Positions 35,794 through 46,178 of a stretch of DNA of 64,000 nucleotides are shown here, in pieces. Origin of the DNA: Exophiala sp. HKRS030. Taxonomy: Eukaryota > Ascomycota > Eurotiomycetes > Chaetothyriales > Herpotrichiellaceae. The stretch's first letter is position 1, and each line of letters begins with the position of its first letter. The notes beneath the pieces were generated by a model. The model saw only the letters and a list, made by a program, of their open reading frames with translations. It was not told where the DNA came from and did not search any database. The stretch lies in assembly GCA_023897205.1 (NCBI GenBank), contig JAHWDD010000002.1, positions 3,348,001 through 3,412,000 on the forward strand, given 5' to 3'. The translations under genes and the position numbers were made by a program.

Positions 35794-36893
35794 ATGTCCA
35801 CTCCTTTACTTCCATCTTTTCGTCGCCAGCAGCTCGTTCTTGACTTGTAAGTCTGGTCATTGTCCGCGCTGGCTTCCTGCTGACACCTCAAAAGTTCAAT
35901 TCTCAAGGACAACTGTCCCGAAGGCGTTTATCTTTCACTCGTACCTGGGAATCCTTCGCTCTGGGCGGCGGTCCTCTTCGTTCGAGATGGTACTCCATTC
36001 TCACCATTCGATTACGTGCGCATATTCATGCTGACTCGAGAAACCCAGGCCCTTATGCGGGTGCCGTCCTTCGATTCGATATAACCTTCCAAGACTCGTA
36101 TCCTGCGGAGCCTCCTCGAATCGTCTTCTCTAGCGATATCTTTCATCCTTTGGTGGTGCCACAGACGACTTACACTTTCAGCGCAAGTGTAGTAGATTCG
36201 ACGACTAATACCATAAGTGCATCGGATAATAACAGACTGAGGCCTGGCGAGTTCTGGTTGCGATATGGATTTCCATACTGGTTCCCGCAGTGGAATGTTG
36301 CGTCTGAAGAAGTGGTTCATGATAATGATGTGATGGTGAAGCAGCAAGCCTCCGGTCCAGGCTCTGAAACTGATACCGTCGATGAACCAGTTGGGCAACC
36401 TAGCGGCGACGAGGAAATACATGATCGTAAGGGTCTTCTGCTAAAATTGATATCCCACATCAAGAGTGCCTTTGAAGATGCCGACATGTTGGATAAGATG
36501 CCACTCGAATTTGCTGGAGATCCCAGCGCATGGCATGCCTGGCGTGCTCATCGAGGCCTTTCGAGGAAAGAAGTCCGCTCAAAGTGTCCGACTGTCGCTA
36601 ATGATGGCTCACCGTCCTCGCCCAAAAATCCCGGTGAATGGAAGTGGGATGGTGTTTGGGAGTCTCGTGTCAACAATGGCATTGAAGCCAGCATAAACGA
36701 GGTGACGCTCTTCGGCAGTGCTGCTGGAGGGCGTGCAGGTAGGGGTGGTTCTGTGGATTTGACAACCTTGGATATGCGCCAAAAAGCAGCCGCCAGTGCC
36801 CATAGGCAAATCCGATTTTCAAAGCTTGATGATGACCATTACCTTGAAGTGATGAGGGCAATTTCGAAGTCTACTACCGCCACGCCAACATGA
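35794..36893 (+). CDS. UBC-fold protein lacking catalytic cysteine (AKTIP/FTS-like)
   Basis: Three exons: 35794..35846, 35895..35989 and 36049..36893, with introns of 48 and 59 nt, each with a GCTGAC branch point. Splicing gives 330 residues and restores a continuous E2-type core: LVLDFSILKDNCPEGVYLSL, LWAAVLFVRDGPYAGAVLRF, DITFQDSYPAEPPRIVFSSDIFHPLV. After the FHP motif the segment reads VVPQTTYTFSA, where a true E2 carries its HPN box and active cysteine, so it cannot form a thioester in the normal way. E2 variants of this kind include AKTIP/FTS, part of the FTS-Hook-FHIP complex that links dynein to early endosomes and has an Aspergillus counterpart. That assignment is an inference from the missing cysteine and the long C-terminal region; another UEV family is possible. 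Confidence 0.82.
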
Positions 36894-37705
36894 TACCCGG
36901 CCTTCTCGTCCCTTCCAGCAGCACAACGATTAAAACCACGGCTTGGGATACTGGGAGGCTCTTGCTCGAGTGACCTTTGAATGGGGCACCCCTTCCACCT
37001 TTGACAAAGGCGACGTGCAGGTGCACCAAAGTGCGCTTTCCCACCGGATTGCTGAGCAATGGCTTCAGGGGCTCTGAGATCCAGACATCCTTTCTTCTTT
37101 TTGGACAACACCAACGTACTTTGCAGGATATGCCTCCAGCTTCTTTTTGAGTATCGGCACGGACATCGTACATCTTGTATGAGTTCTTTGCATCAGCAGC
37201 ATACGCTCAACTCGAATTTGTTCACCCAGCATTTTCTTGGTCTTGACTTTGTATTCGACATCTTGGATGCCATTGGTTACGAAACCCAAGTGGAAGCACC
37301 GCGTTTGGCCACAACCTTTGAACACACCTCTTCAGAAACACTGATCGCTGGCATCGCTGTCCTACGGGAGATTCTGTGGAGGAAGGATTCGTGGCTCGAA
37401 ATTCGAGGTATCTGCTCGATCCAGGAGAGGTCGATTTGGATATAAATCTATTGAAAAGACTTCGATATTGTACCCAAGCTGGGTCGGACGAAGGACGTGT
37501 AGTGCTTTGTTGGTTTGCTGGTACATGTTGATGGTTCCATAAAGCAACCAAAAAAAACAGTTCAAGAGCCTGACAAGATCAAAGAGAAGATTGCTGGACA
37601 GTGCCTCACATCTCAAACAAGCCTGAAGCAGGATATTGGTGAGGCGGTCAAAGTTATCTGCCGGTACCTGCACATGTCGTGACAATCTTGAGACCGGTCA
37701 AGACC
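36894..37705. other. Spacer with overlapping open frames on both strands
   Basis: 812 nt between two plus-strand genes. The minus strand has three long overlapping frames (near 36839-37114, 36874-37173, 37065-37325) and others up to 37685; the plus strand has one ATG frame of 128 codons (37059..37445). None has a recognised domain and none is clearly spliced into a gene. It could be 3' UTR of the UBC-like gene, a decayed gene or an unrecognised intron-rich gene. Confidence 0.35.
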
Positions 37706-39648
37706 ATGGAAAGTGAGGATGCCATGACGACTCCAAGAGTCCTTAAGGTGCGAAATCCGACAAGAACAGAAGACCAGACAAGTCAGTCATCTCGGAACAC
37801 TTCACAGAGGCTCTCTAGTATCTCTTTTCGATCATTCTCAGGCTCATGGTCTTCGCTCTGGGGTAGAGAAAGCACATCTCGCTCGCATACACATCTCAAC
37901 CAAGACTCAGAGTCCTACGGATGCATCCCATTTACCACTTTCCTCCCCAGTCATCACACAATATCACAGCCTGCGAAGAGAAGGTTCCCCATTGACGGAG
38001 CAGACAAGGTAAGGGCTTCATTCATCCTCTTTGGATCCTATGCCAATCTCTGATCATCAATTCTAGCCTCTCAGCGCATGTAGTTGCTCATCCTCTATCT
38101 CTCGTCTTCCTTCAAACCAACTCACAATCCACAAGAGAGATCGCAGCAAGGTCACCTCATCTCACAAATTCGACAAGGTAATGCTCCTTCCTTCACTTTG
38201 ACTTCTCTGTCGTGCTTGTACTAATCATCCAACAGCTCCTTGCAAGGTCAACAACATTGCCAGATTCATCTCAATCATCACAAGGTCGAAAAAGAAGTTC
38301 ATTCTCAATACCACCTCGAGCACTCTTACGTCGTGTCCTTTCAAGAGCCATGACAACAAACACGAGCATCTCAGGTGTTAGTGCCGACGATGATCACCTG
38401 CCTGTGACTGAACCTCCTGATCTTCCACGTCTTCGATCTACACACCATCCCTCTATCGAAGGGGTTCTACGTGGTCACGTAACAGATGTTGGCGAGCCAA
38501 GCACTTTCACCAGAACTCTTTCAGCATTGAATCGTCGACACAACGGACATGTCTCTGGCACAGCTAGTCCAAACACTACGCGCAGTAGTGAGACCCAAGC
38601 CACTACATACTCAAGCATGTTCCACCCGACAGGCTCTACATACTACGATGTCCCAAATCCGAACCCTTTGCTCGTACCTCCACCTTCAGCTCATTCGGGA
38701 TTGCCTTCAATATCAGCATCTGACGCTTCTCTAATTCGACAAGGACTTGTCGCAGGCAATCGAGTTCGTCTTCCCAACATTTCAGCTCTGACTGTTGACA
38801 CATACACTTTCATGGTGCAGAGTAACGATCCGAAATACCGAGCAATAGCATATGTTGTCTTTGACCTGAGCACAAGAGAACAAAATTCCCTTCATCGCAA
38901 CAGTGATGTCAACCCATACGTCCCCGAACCTCCCTACAACATGATTGACGCTTACTCCGGTTTCCTACACGAGCTGAGCATTGAAACAACTGTCTCTGGA
39001 CCCGGCGTACAGGTCTCTCAAATCGGCTTGTCATCACTTGCATACCTGAATAACGATGATCGCTGGGTTTTTGTCGTCTCTCTGGGAATCAAAGACACAA
39101 GTCTTGCCTCTCGATTGTCAACATCCCTCCGCCATCGACAAAGCAACGCGCAGATGTCTTCGGCAATGGCGATGGTCGACCATTTCCTCGATGTCCTCAA
39201 AACGGACAAAGATGAGGAGTCTGTTGTCTTATCTGCGGTCATCAGATACAGACATGGTTTTCTGCCTCCTGACACCAAGCTGGTGTCACATGCAATGGTC
39301 ACCATTGACCCGGCGGCAGGCATTGACGCGTACAACGTTATTGTACGTGATCACTACGCAGAGGTTGCTCCTGCAATCTTGTCCGTCCTCCTCCCTGGTG
39401 TGGACGACGTCGCCCTGGCGACCGTCGGTCCACCCAGTCACTCCCAATATGCCAAAACCCTGCCGATGGATGGGTTGCGGCTTTTGCAAGATTTTGACGG
39501 CCTGTTTGGTGTCGGGGGTGTGGGCGCCCTGGCCCTAGACTTCTCCACGATGGAGGGGTACTACCTGGATGCCGCCAGGGACGAGGTGGCGGGTTTGGCG
39601 CGGCCGTCCCTCGTTCGCCGCCTGGTTAAGAAGCTGTCGAACAACTAG
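37706..39648 (+). CDS. Uncharacterised 608-residue protein
   Basis: Three exons: 37706..38008, 38067..38177 and 38236..39648, all phase 0, with 58-nt introns; intron 2 carries a textbook TACTAAT branch. I chose the ATG at 37706 because the frame upstream has none. I do not recognise the family. Residues 1-180 are Ser/Thr/Arg-rich and look disordered. From about 310 to the end the sequence is compact and mixed alpha/beta (TVDTYTFMVQSNDPKYRAIAY; RWVFVVSLGIKD; ESVVLSAVIRYRHG), finishing with a basic amphipathic end (LVRRLVKKLSNN). No signal peptide, no membrane span and no cysteine cluster. Probably a cytosolic or nuclear protein with one unknown domain. Confidence 0.78.
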
Positions 39649-42405
39649 GGGTCGACAGCCCCAGCGGCGGACGAGGCGGCCAAGGTGTGGATGGAGTTGG
39701 GGGAGGCGTCAGGCCTCGAGGACGATGCCAACGAAGGTGGCTTCTATGGGCCACCATGGCTCTAGAAATGTATGAAATTATTGCATTTTGAATGTCTCCC
39801 TGACCATTACTTCGTTTCCTTGTAGGTGACCGTCGCACGTAGAAGTGGTTCGTTATCTAGTAAAGCTCACTGGTGCAAAAGCGCTCGACTTAGGGCCCTA
39901 ATCGTGTCACCTTGGTTTGCACTCCGGGCGGTCATCATATGCAGTAGATTTGGTGTCTACATTGTATTGTGTAGTGATAGTCATGAAGTCTCTTACATTG
40001 TAGGTCAAGAGTCATGATACTTGAGCCTAGGTAGGTGCTCGCCGTTTCCCCTTTTTTTTGTTGTGGTTGCTCCCTCTCTCGTGTCAATGACAATATGGCA
40101 ACAATAATATTAATAACGTCGAGTATGTATCTACGTTTTACCTTGCATTTTTTTCGTCTCAAGTTTCAGGTGGATCATTGTAATCTTGTATTTCTTTTCC
40201 TTTTTCTTTTCTTTTCGTATTGTACCCATCAATTATTGTTGCCTAGCTTTCCGTTTTTGATCTATCTGGGTATACACTTGTTCTGCCTTGGTCACTGAAG
40301 AACCCCCCACATACGAAGTTCTTTGGCTACTCTGTCGGTGAACTGTAAGTATTGTACGGAGTACACACAGTACTCTCTTTTCGGATGATGTGTTACTGTA
40401 GTGGTACAGTGTGTGAGAGTGGAGGTTTTGATACACTCGTATTTGTTATTTCAAGGGGGTTGTTTTTTTTGGTTTTTTTTTGGTTTTACCAGCACCGTCT
40501 GCCTAAACTTTACTTTTGCCCTACCAGTGTACGTATTCCATAACATGTGTTTCACTGTTTCACATTTATATCTGGTACAGAGTATATATTCATTTGCACC
40601 ACACCTAAAACGGTCGAGGTGAGTATGCTGCACTTTCGTTCACACAGAGTACTCCGTATGGGGTACAGAATACAGAATACGGATCGTACTTCCAGAAGTT
40701 CTACTCTGGTTTTCCCTTCTCCCAATCACTACCTCCTACCTTGATCCATCCTTCCCCCCCTTTTTCCCCCCCAAAAAAACCAGAAAAAAACTTCTTCAAA
40801 GGTCTCAAGTTCGGTTTCGGTACAAATGCGGTGGAGTAGAGTTTGATCGAAGAGTCATTGTGTTCAAAAAGGTTCGGTTGAGGATTTTGGAAAAATTCAT
40901 ATCCAAACGGAGACCTGTGTGATTCGATTGACTTACAAAGTTGTTGAAGGTTTGTCTGTGTCGTTGGTCGGGCGAGCGTGGGTGAAAAGAGAGAAAAGAC
41001 AATCAAATCAATACTTCCGACTTGAATGAATTCGAGGTTCCAAGTAGCAAAAAGCAAGGAACCACAGAGCACACCGGAAACTGTCGAGACGGGTGATTGT
41101 AGTGGCTTTTTTCCCTGGGGACGACTTCACCCCGGCTCTTTTTTTCTTTCCCCCAAACGAAAGCAAACCGTGATGATTATGATGACCGCTTCCATCCCCT
41201 TCCAACGAGCCCCGTCAAGCAAACTCACCTTTCGAGATTCATAGGGTCACCGAGGGCACAAACTGGTCCGCCCAAGTGTTGATCGTCGTTGGGACCACTG
41301 GGTGGGTGAGGAGGGCTTCAAGTCAGGCTGTGACTCAAGACAATTGATTGCAAGGTTTTTTTTGGTTTCAAGTACGGAGTACTGTAGTATACTTTTGACT
41401 TTTGTCAGCGTCTGGGAGAGCGAGAGCTGAAAGACATGGTACAGAGAAGAAAAGAGACAGAGATAGAAAAAAGAGGTTCCTCATGAGAAGAAACCTTCAG
41501 TGGTGTGGAAGTGGAGGAAGATGTCATACAAAAATCGAATCCCACCCCCCCTTAGATTGAAATCCTTTTCCCTCATCTCGATCGATTCGAATACTTCAGA
41601 CGACACAAAACGACATACCAATCGACTCGAGTTGAACAGAACTTGCTCAACACTTGGACTCACAGAACTGAACTCCACTCCTGCTCTTTCGGATTACCAT
41701 CACATTATCGACTCCATTGACGACGACCCCTAGGACTTGTAGGACTGCACACCGTTGAACACTCTCGACTCACCATTGCACATCGACTCGTAGGAGCTCG
41801 TCTAGGGCCTGCGACACTCTTCCAGCATTGGACACCGTTGTTACCTTCCGACTTGACCGTTGCATATCGACTCGACCCAACAGAACTTGTACAACAATTC
41901 CAGGACTGGACACCTTGGTCATCTTTCGCCCTACCATTGCAAATCGAATCCATAGACGACTTCCAGAACTTCCAGGACTTACAGAACTCTTACAGAACAA
42001 AACACCCTCTTCACCTTCCGAACCTGACTTTGCATATTGACGGACTCGAAGTACTTGTAGTAGAACTCTTCCAGCACCGAGAACTGTTGTTGTCTTCCCC
42101 GTTAACATCGCAAACCGAATCCAAAGGACGACCTTTCTGGATCATCACATACCGACATCTTCTCAACTCATACCGAATCTCCGGAAAAGTTTGGACGAAC
42201 TCGAAGGACCTGCAACACTTACGCGACTGAACACCTTTGTCATCTTTCCCCTTACCTTTTCAATCGAATCGAAAGACGACCTTCCTGGTTACCTGGATTT
42301 CTGGACTGACCTAACTAACCAAACCTCACAGCAGATCTTACTAACTGATCTTCACAACTGATCTTATTAGCCGACCATTTCAACAAACCACTTACCTCTT
42401 TCAAC
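39649..42405. other. 2.8-kb region upstream of the RING gene
   Basis: Holds the promoter and probably the leader of the RING gene. Exact TACGGAGTA words lie at 40355-40363, 40650-40658 (complement) and 41373-41381. Long T and C runs occur at 40060-40220, 40465-40490 and 40755-40795. From about 41570 to 42290 it is built of degenerate repeats (separate entry). No supported gene. Confidence 0.5.
41570..42290. repeat. Degenerate tandem repeat, unit about 75-95 bp
   Basis: Successive segments share an order of words: GAACTTGT, AACTCTTCCAG, GACACC(G/T)TTG, CATCTTTC, CCATTGCA, ATCGA(C/A)TC. By eye I count about seven to nine units, with boundaries at the ATCGACTC/ATCGAATC words near 41633, 41708, 41781, 41866, 41943, 42036 and 42114-42265. 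Spacing varies from about 73 to 95 bp, so units have drifted and carry indels. Stop codons interrupt each frame within a few units, although one plus-strand frame stays open for 130 codons (41838-42230, no ATG). Confidence 0.7.
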
Positions 42406-44046
42406 ATGACTCTCTTCACTCAAAACGCACAAGCCCTCTTCCCAAAATTGCCGTCCGTCATCAGCATCGATGGGTATTATATCGACAAGAGAGATACCGA
42501 TTCGACATGGTATCAACAACAAGAGCCGATGGGCGAGGAGGACGAAGGATATGAACTCTGTCGTGGCCTTCAACACGCTCAAGGAATGATTGAAGTGCTG
42601 CGCCGATTTGCAGATGAACGACAACCCGCCCTGCCAAAGCAATACATTGGACCCGGAGGCCGATTGACCGAAGAAGTGCGTGGCAACGAAGCCCTCGCAC
42701 GCATGTTTCAACACCGAGCGGATCTTTGCCGTGTGTTGCACTCCGAGGATTTGCTGGATGTCGCCACCAGCCGCGAATTGGTCGACATAATCCAGAGTGG
42801 CATCACCGACGCAAAGGATGACGAGTACCGACTTCTACAAGGCGTCACTCAACGGCGCAACGAGTTCCATTGGCTTGCCGATTTTGAGAACTCTGTCGAA
42901 GAGTGCACCCGTGCTCTCTTCGACACCTACCGCGTTGCCCGGAAGCATTTCTCTTCCATCTCAAAGGTCAGGCACTTTGTCGAAAAGATGTACGCCATGA
43001 TTCCACCAATGACCAGATTGGTGGTGGATCTGATGTTGGCCGAGGAGACCTTTGAGACGGACCACGCCAACACCCACATTTGCGATGTCAAGATCGAGAA
43101 GCGGGTGAAGATGGCGGTCGACGTACCGACCGATGCGGCCGTCATGGCCAACCAACGTCAGCAGGTGCTTTGGCACATGGACATCCTGAAGCAGTACGCT
43201 TCAGGATACTCGACCAGGATCAGAAACCTCTACGCATATAGGTACCTGGTCGAATGGGGCCATGGCAGACCCTGGAAGCAAATGTATCTGGTGGTGGATA
43301 CTGGCAAGGACGGCATTCCAAAGGACATGGTGGATGAATTCCTCATGTTCACGACCTGCACCTCGCCACTGGCAAGCAAGATGTTCAATGTGCGTCCGAT
43401 GGCCTTCAGCGACATCAGCAACGACGACATTTGTTCGATCTGCCAAGAGGAGTACCAGGTCAACGACTTGGTGATCGAGCTCCGCAACTGCCGGCACCGG
43501 ATGCACCCCGAGTGCGTCAAGGGGTTCTGGGACAACCTCCACCACTACGACAACAGGTGCCCGATGTGCAGGGCGGAAAACCCCAGCATTCGGGAACTGT
43601 TTCCTTACTTCGTCGCAGAGGCGGAGGATGTCTGCTACCATGCAGACACCCAGGCGTCCGGGCTGGCGGTATGGTTGGACCGTGCCGTCAGACACCGGAT
43701 GCGAAGAGACTTACCCGTCGACCGGTGGGAAGTCGACCTGCAGCGCCACTATTCGACGCGTGAGGTCGAGGCGTGGCTGGCCGATGAGCCTTTCGAGGAG
43801 CGACTGCTTTCGGAAGAGTTCTTCCCACGGCGGCGGGTGGAGTGGGACGAATCCTCCGCAACAACGGATGGAGAGTCCGACGAGGAAGAGGGGGACGACG
43901 AGGACGATGGGGAGGAGGGTGACGATGGAGATGAAGGAGTGGAGGAGGAGGATGATGATGATGATGGGAATGAGGGGGTTGGTGAGAATGAAGACGAGGA
44001 GGAGGACAGGGAGGGCAATGAGCAGGGAGAGGGGAATGGCAAATGA
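42406..44046 (+). CDS. RING-H2 finger protein with acidic tail
   Basis: Probable E3 ubiquitin ligase. Single exon, 546 residues, ATG at 42406. The RING-H2 domain starts at Cys343 (ICSICQEEYQ, then LRNCRHRMHPEC, ending CPMC) and keeps all eight zinc ligands in C3H2C3 order. Residues 1-340 have no recognised domain but look helical and folded. The last 80 residues are almost entirely Glu, Asp and Gly, encoded by a GAG/GAT/GGA-rich purine tract. No signal peptide or membrane span, so the protein is cytosolic or nuclear. The substrate is unknown. The upstream region is exceptionally long and repetitive. Confidence 0.85.
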   Translation: MTLFTQNAQALFPKLPSVISIDGYYIDKRDTDSTWYQQQEPMGEEDEGYELCRGLQHAQGMIEVLRRFADERQPALPKQYIGPGGRLTEEVRGNEALARMFQHRADLCRVLHSEDLLDVATSRELVDIIQSGITDAKDDEYRLLQGVTQRRNEFHWLADFENSVEECTRALFDTYRVARKHFSSISKVRHFVEKMYAMIPPMTRLVVDLMLAEETFETDHANTHICDVKIEKRVKMAVDVPTDAAVMANQRQQVLWHMDILKQYASGYSTRIRNLYAYRYLVEWGHGRPWKQMYLVVDTGKDGIPKDMVDEFLMFTTCTSPLASKMFNVRPMAFSDISNDDICSICQEEYQVNDLVIELRNCRHRMHPECVKGFWDNLHHYDNRCPMCRAENPSIRELFPYFVAEAEDVCYHADTQASGLAVWLDRAVRHRMRRDLPVDRWEVDLQRHYSTREVEAWLADEPFEERLLSEEFFPRRRVEWDESSATTDGESDEEEGDDEDDGEEGDDGDEGVEEEDDDDDGNEGVGENEDEEEDREGNEQGEGNGK

Positions 44047-46178
44047 GGCCGGCACCAAGGAGAATTGAAGAAGGTGGCTTTCGACATGTGTAATGGGCGG
44101 CTCACGGGAAAAACGGAAAACTGAGGTGGATGAACAGGGAGGAGTTTGGGTGTCGTATTTTTTTTCTGGCAGTTTTGAAGGAGATTCGGAAGTGTCAATA
44201 TCTGGATGGCAAAAGATCAAGATAATGACAGCAGTCATACTGTAACGTACAGGGGACAGTTGACAATTGAAATGATGGCAACTCCACAAGGTTCGAGTGC
44301 AGGATTCAGAGACACCGGTGTAAGACAAGTCACTCGTTTAATCCAGTGGCTTGTGATGAGAGTAGTAGGAGTGAGGATTGAAATTAATTCCTGACTCTCC
44401 GTAGTGATGTTCATCCGAGCATTTTTAGAGCGTTCATGGGTGATTCACTTATTTGGGCTTAGACTCGACGCCAACATCTGGGCCCAAAACATGTGGTTAC
44501 TGTTTGGTAAGAGACGTTTTATGTAATGATGGGAACTCGTAGAGAAACACGAGGGAGAGACTGTGGTAGTACTCCGCACAGTACGACGAACAAGTTCCAG
44601 CCGAGGTCATGAACCTATAGAACACCTACCCAAGGTACCTGAGGTACAGTATGTTCGAGGATTGTCAAGGCATTCAGGACGAAGTAATCAGGCCATCACG
44701 AGAGACTCGACACAATGACGACAAATACCTACCTACATACGGAGTACGAGTACGTATACTCTCCTCGCTTCCTGACACGAGTCTCAAGTCCTTACGGGGT
44801 ATGGAGTATCCTGTAAGCGTAAATGAAAAATGTATCCGTATGGAGTAAATGTAAATGTCAAAGTGGAAGTGAGGTAGGTGATGGGGCTCAGGTGTGAAGA
44901 AAATCATCTACCTTGTCGTCGTGTAATCAAATTCTGAGACTCGGCAAGGGCGAGGCGAGAGTCCTGGTGAATATTGACCAGCACTGGTAAATTATATTTT
45001 GTACCTAAAGTACCTCAAGGAACAGGTACATACCTAGGAAGTACTCGAGCACCAAAGACATGGAACCACTTACTACTTGTTCTCTAGGTACTCGTACTCT
45101 ACGGAGTACTGCATGAGGAATCCGCTGAGATGTCTAGGGATCAAAGTTCAAGTCGACAGTGCGTACAGCCGTACGGAGTACATATGTAGAGCAATGACCC
45201 AAGGGAAAGGATAAACGGGTTCTCGTGGATACAATCCCTTCCCAGTCTCGTTAGGGAAGTCCACTATCCTACAAGTTTAATGTACGGTGCAGTCATAGCG
45301 TACCCAAAGAAAAAGACAAGTCGTCGACAAACTCAGTTCCGCGCACCTATCATGATCCCAATCCCAATCCCCAGGCTGCTCCAGGCTTCGGGTGGAAGGA
45401 CTTAGTGCCGCCTATTCGACCCGTTGCAACGTCCTCCAGCCATGTTCATGCTTCTGTCAGAACCTGTAGCTTGGTCTGTCACTCGACTTCGCTTCCTGCC
45501 TCTCGACCAGTACGAGTACGAGTATCCATAGTCTACTCACGTTCTCTCACTCACACTTCGGCCACTTCCATCACCACACCTGAAGCCTTTTCTGCTTTTG
45601 CTCGTCCTTCCTTCCCGTCACTCGTCGAACCCCATACGTACCTACCGAGACCCAAGTGCCTGCGTCCTCCCACATACGGAGTACAACCTCTCATTCCCAC
45701 CCACACCACAACGCCGGCACACCTGGGATTCTGCTTTTTGGCTGCGACAACATTTTCCCTGGCCTCTCCAATGCAAAGACTTATACGTTCCTTTTGAACC
45801 CCCAGACGAATTCCACAGAGTAACAAGTACTGCATATCCTCCTTCACGTGTTGTGCTGCGGCCCCCGGCTCTGTCCGACCCTTTGCGCCTAAACATTACT
45901 ACCTGCGATACACACACACTCTCACCAGATCGAACCCACACCTTTGCTGCTGGCCGCATTGTTTGAAAGCAGTCGCTGTCGTGCGAGTCGTTCGTCGCCG
46001 GTGCCGTCTCGAGTTTGATCGCGAAATCCCATCGGAACAATCGTATACCTACACAATGTCCGTCGCCAAAATATCATGAAGCAAACCTGCGCATTCGTCA
46101 CTCTCGATCCAGTGTCCCGCTCATGACCATGGTTGTAGCGGTATACTCTCTATATTCCTACCTTGATTCGTGACCGCC
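44047..46178. promoter_or_regulatory. 2.1-kb upstream region of LTE1
   Basis: Contains the RING-gene 3' end and the LTE1 promoter and leader. It has the densest set of TACGGAGTA words in the window: 44738-44746, 45100-45108, 45172-45180 and 45675-45683, with variants near 44570 and 44830. Several CTAGGTA/GTACCT words lie at 44630-45095. Short open frames here start without ATG. Pyrimidine-rich DNA from 45400 to 46100 looks like a long 5' leader. Confidence 0.5.

Noticed and set aside
45405..45797. 130-codon plus-strand frame upstream of LTE1
   Set aside because: No ATG start, pyrimidine-driven composition and an internal TACGGAGTA word; best read as leader DNA.
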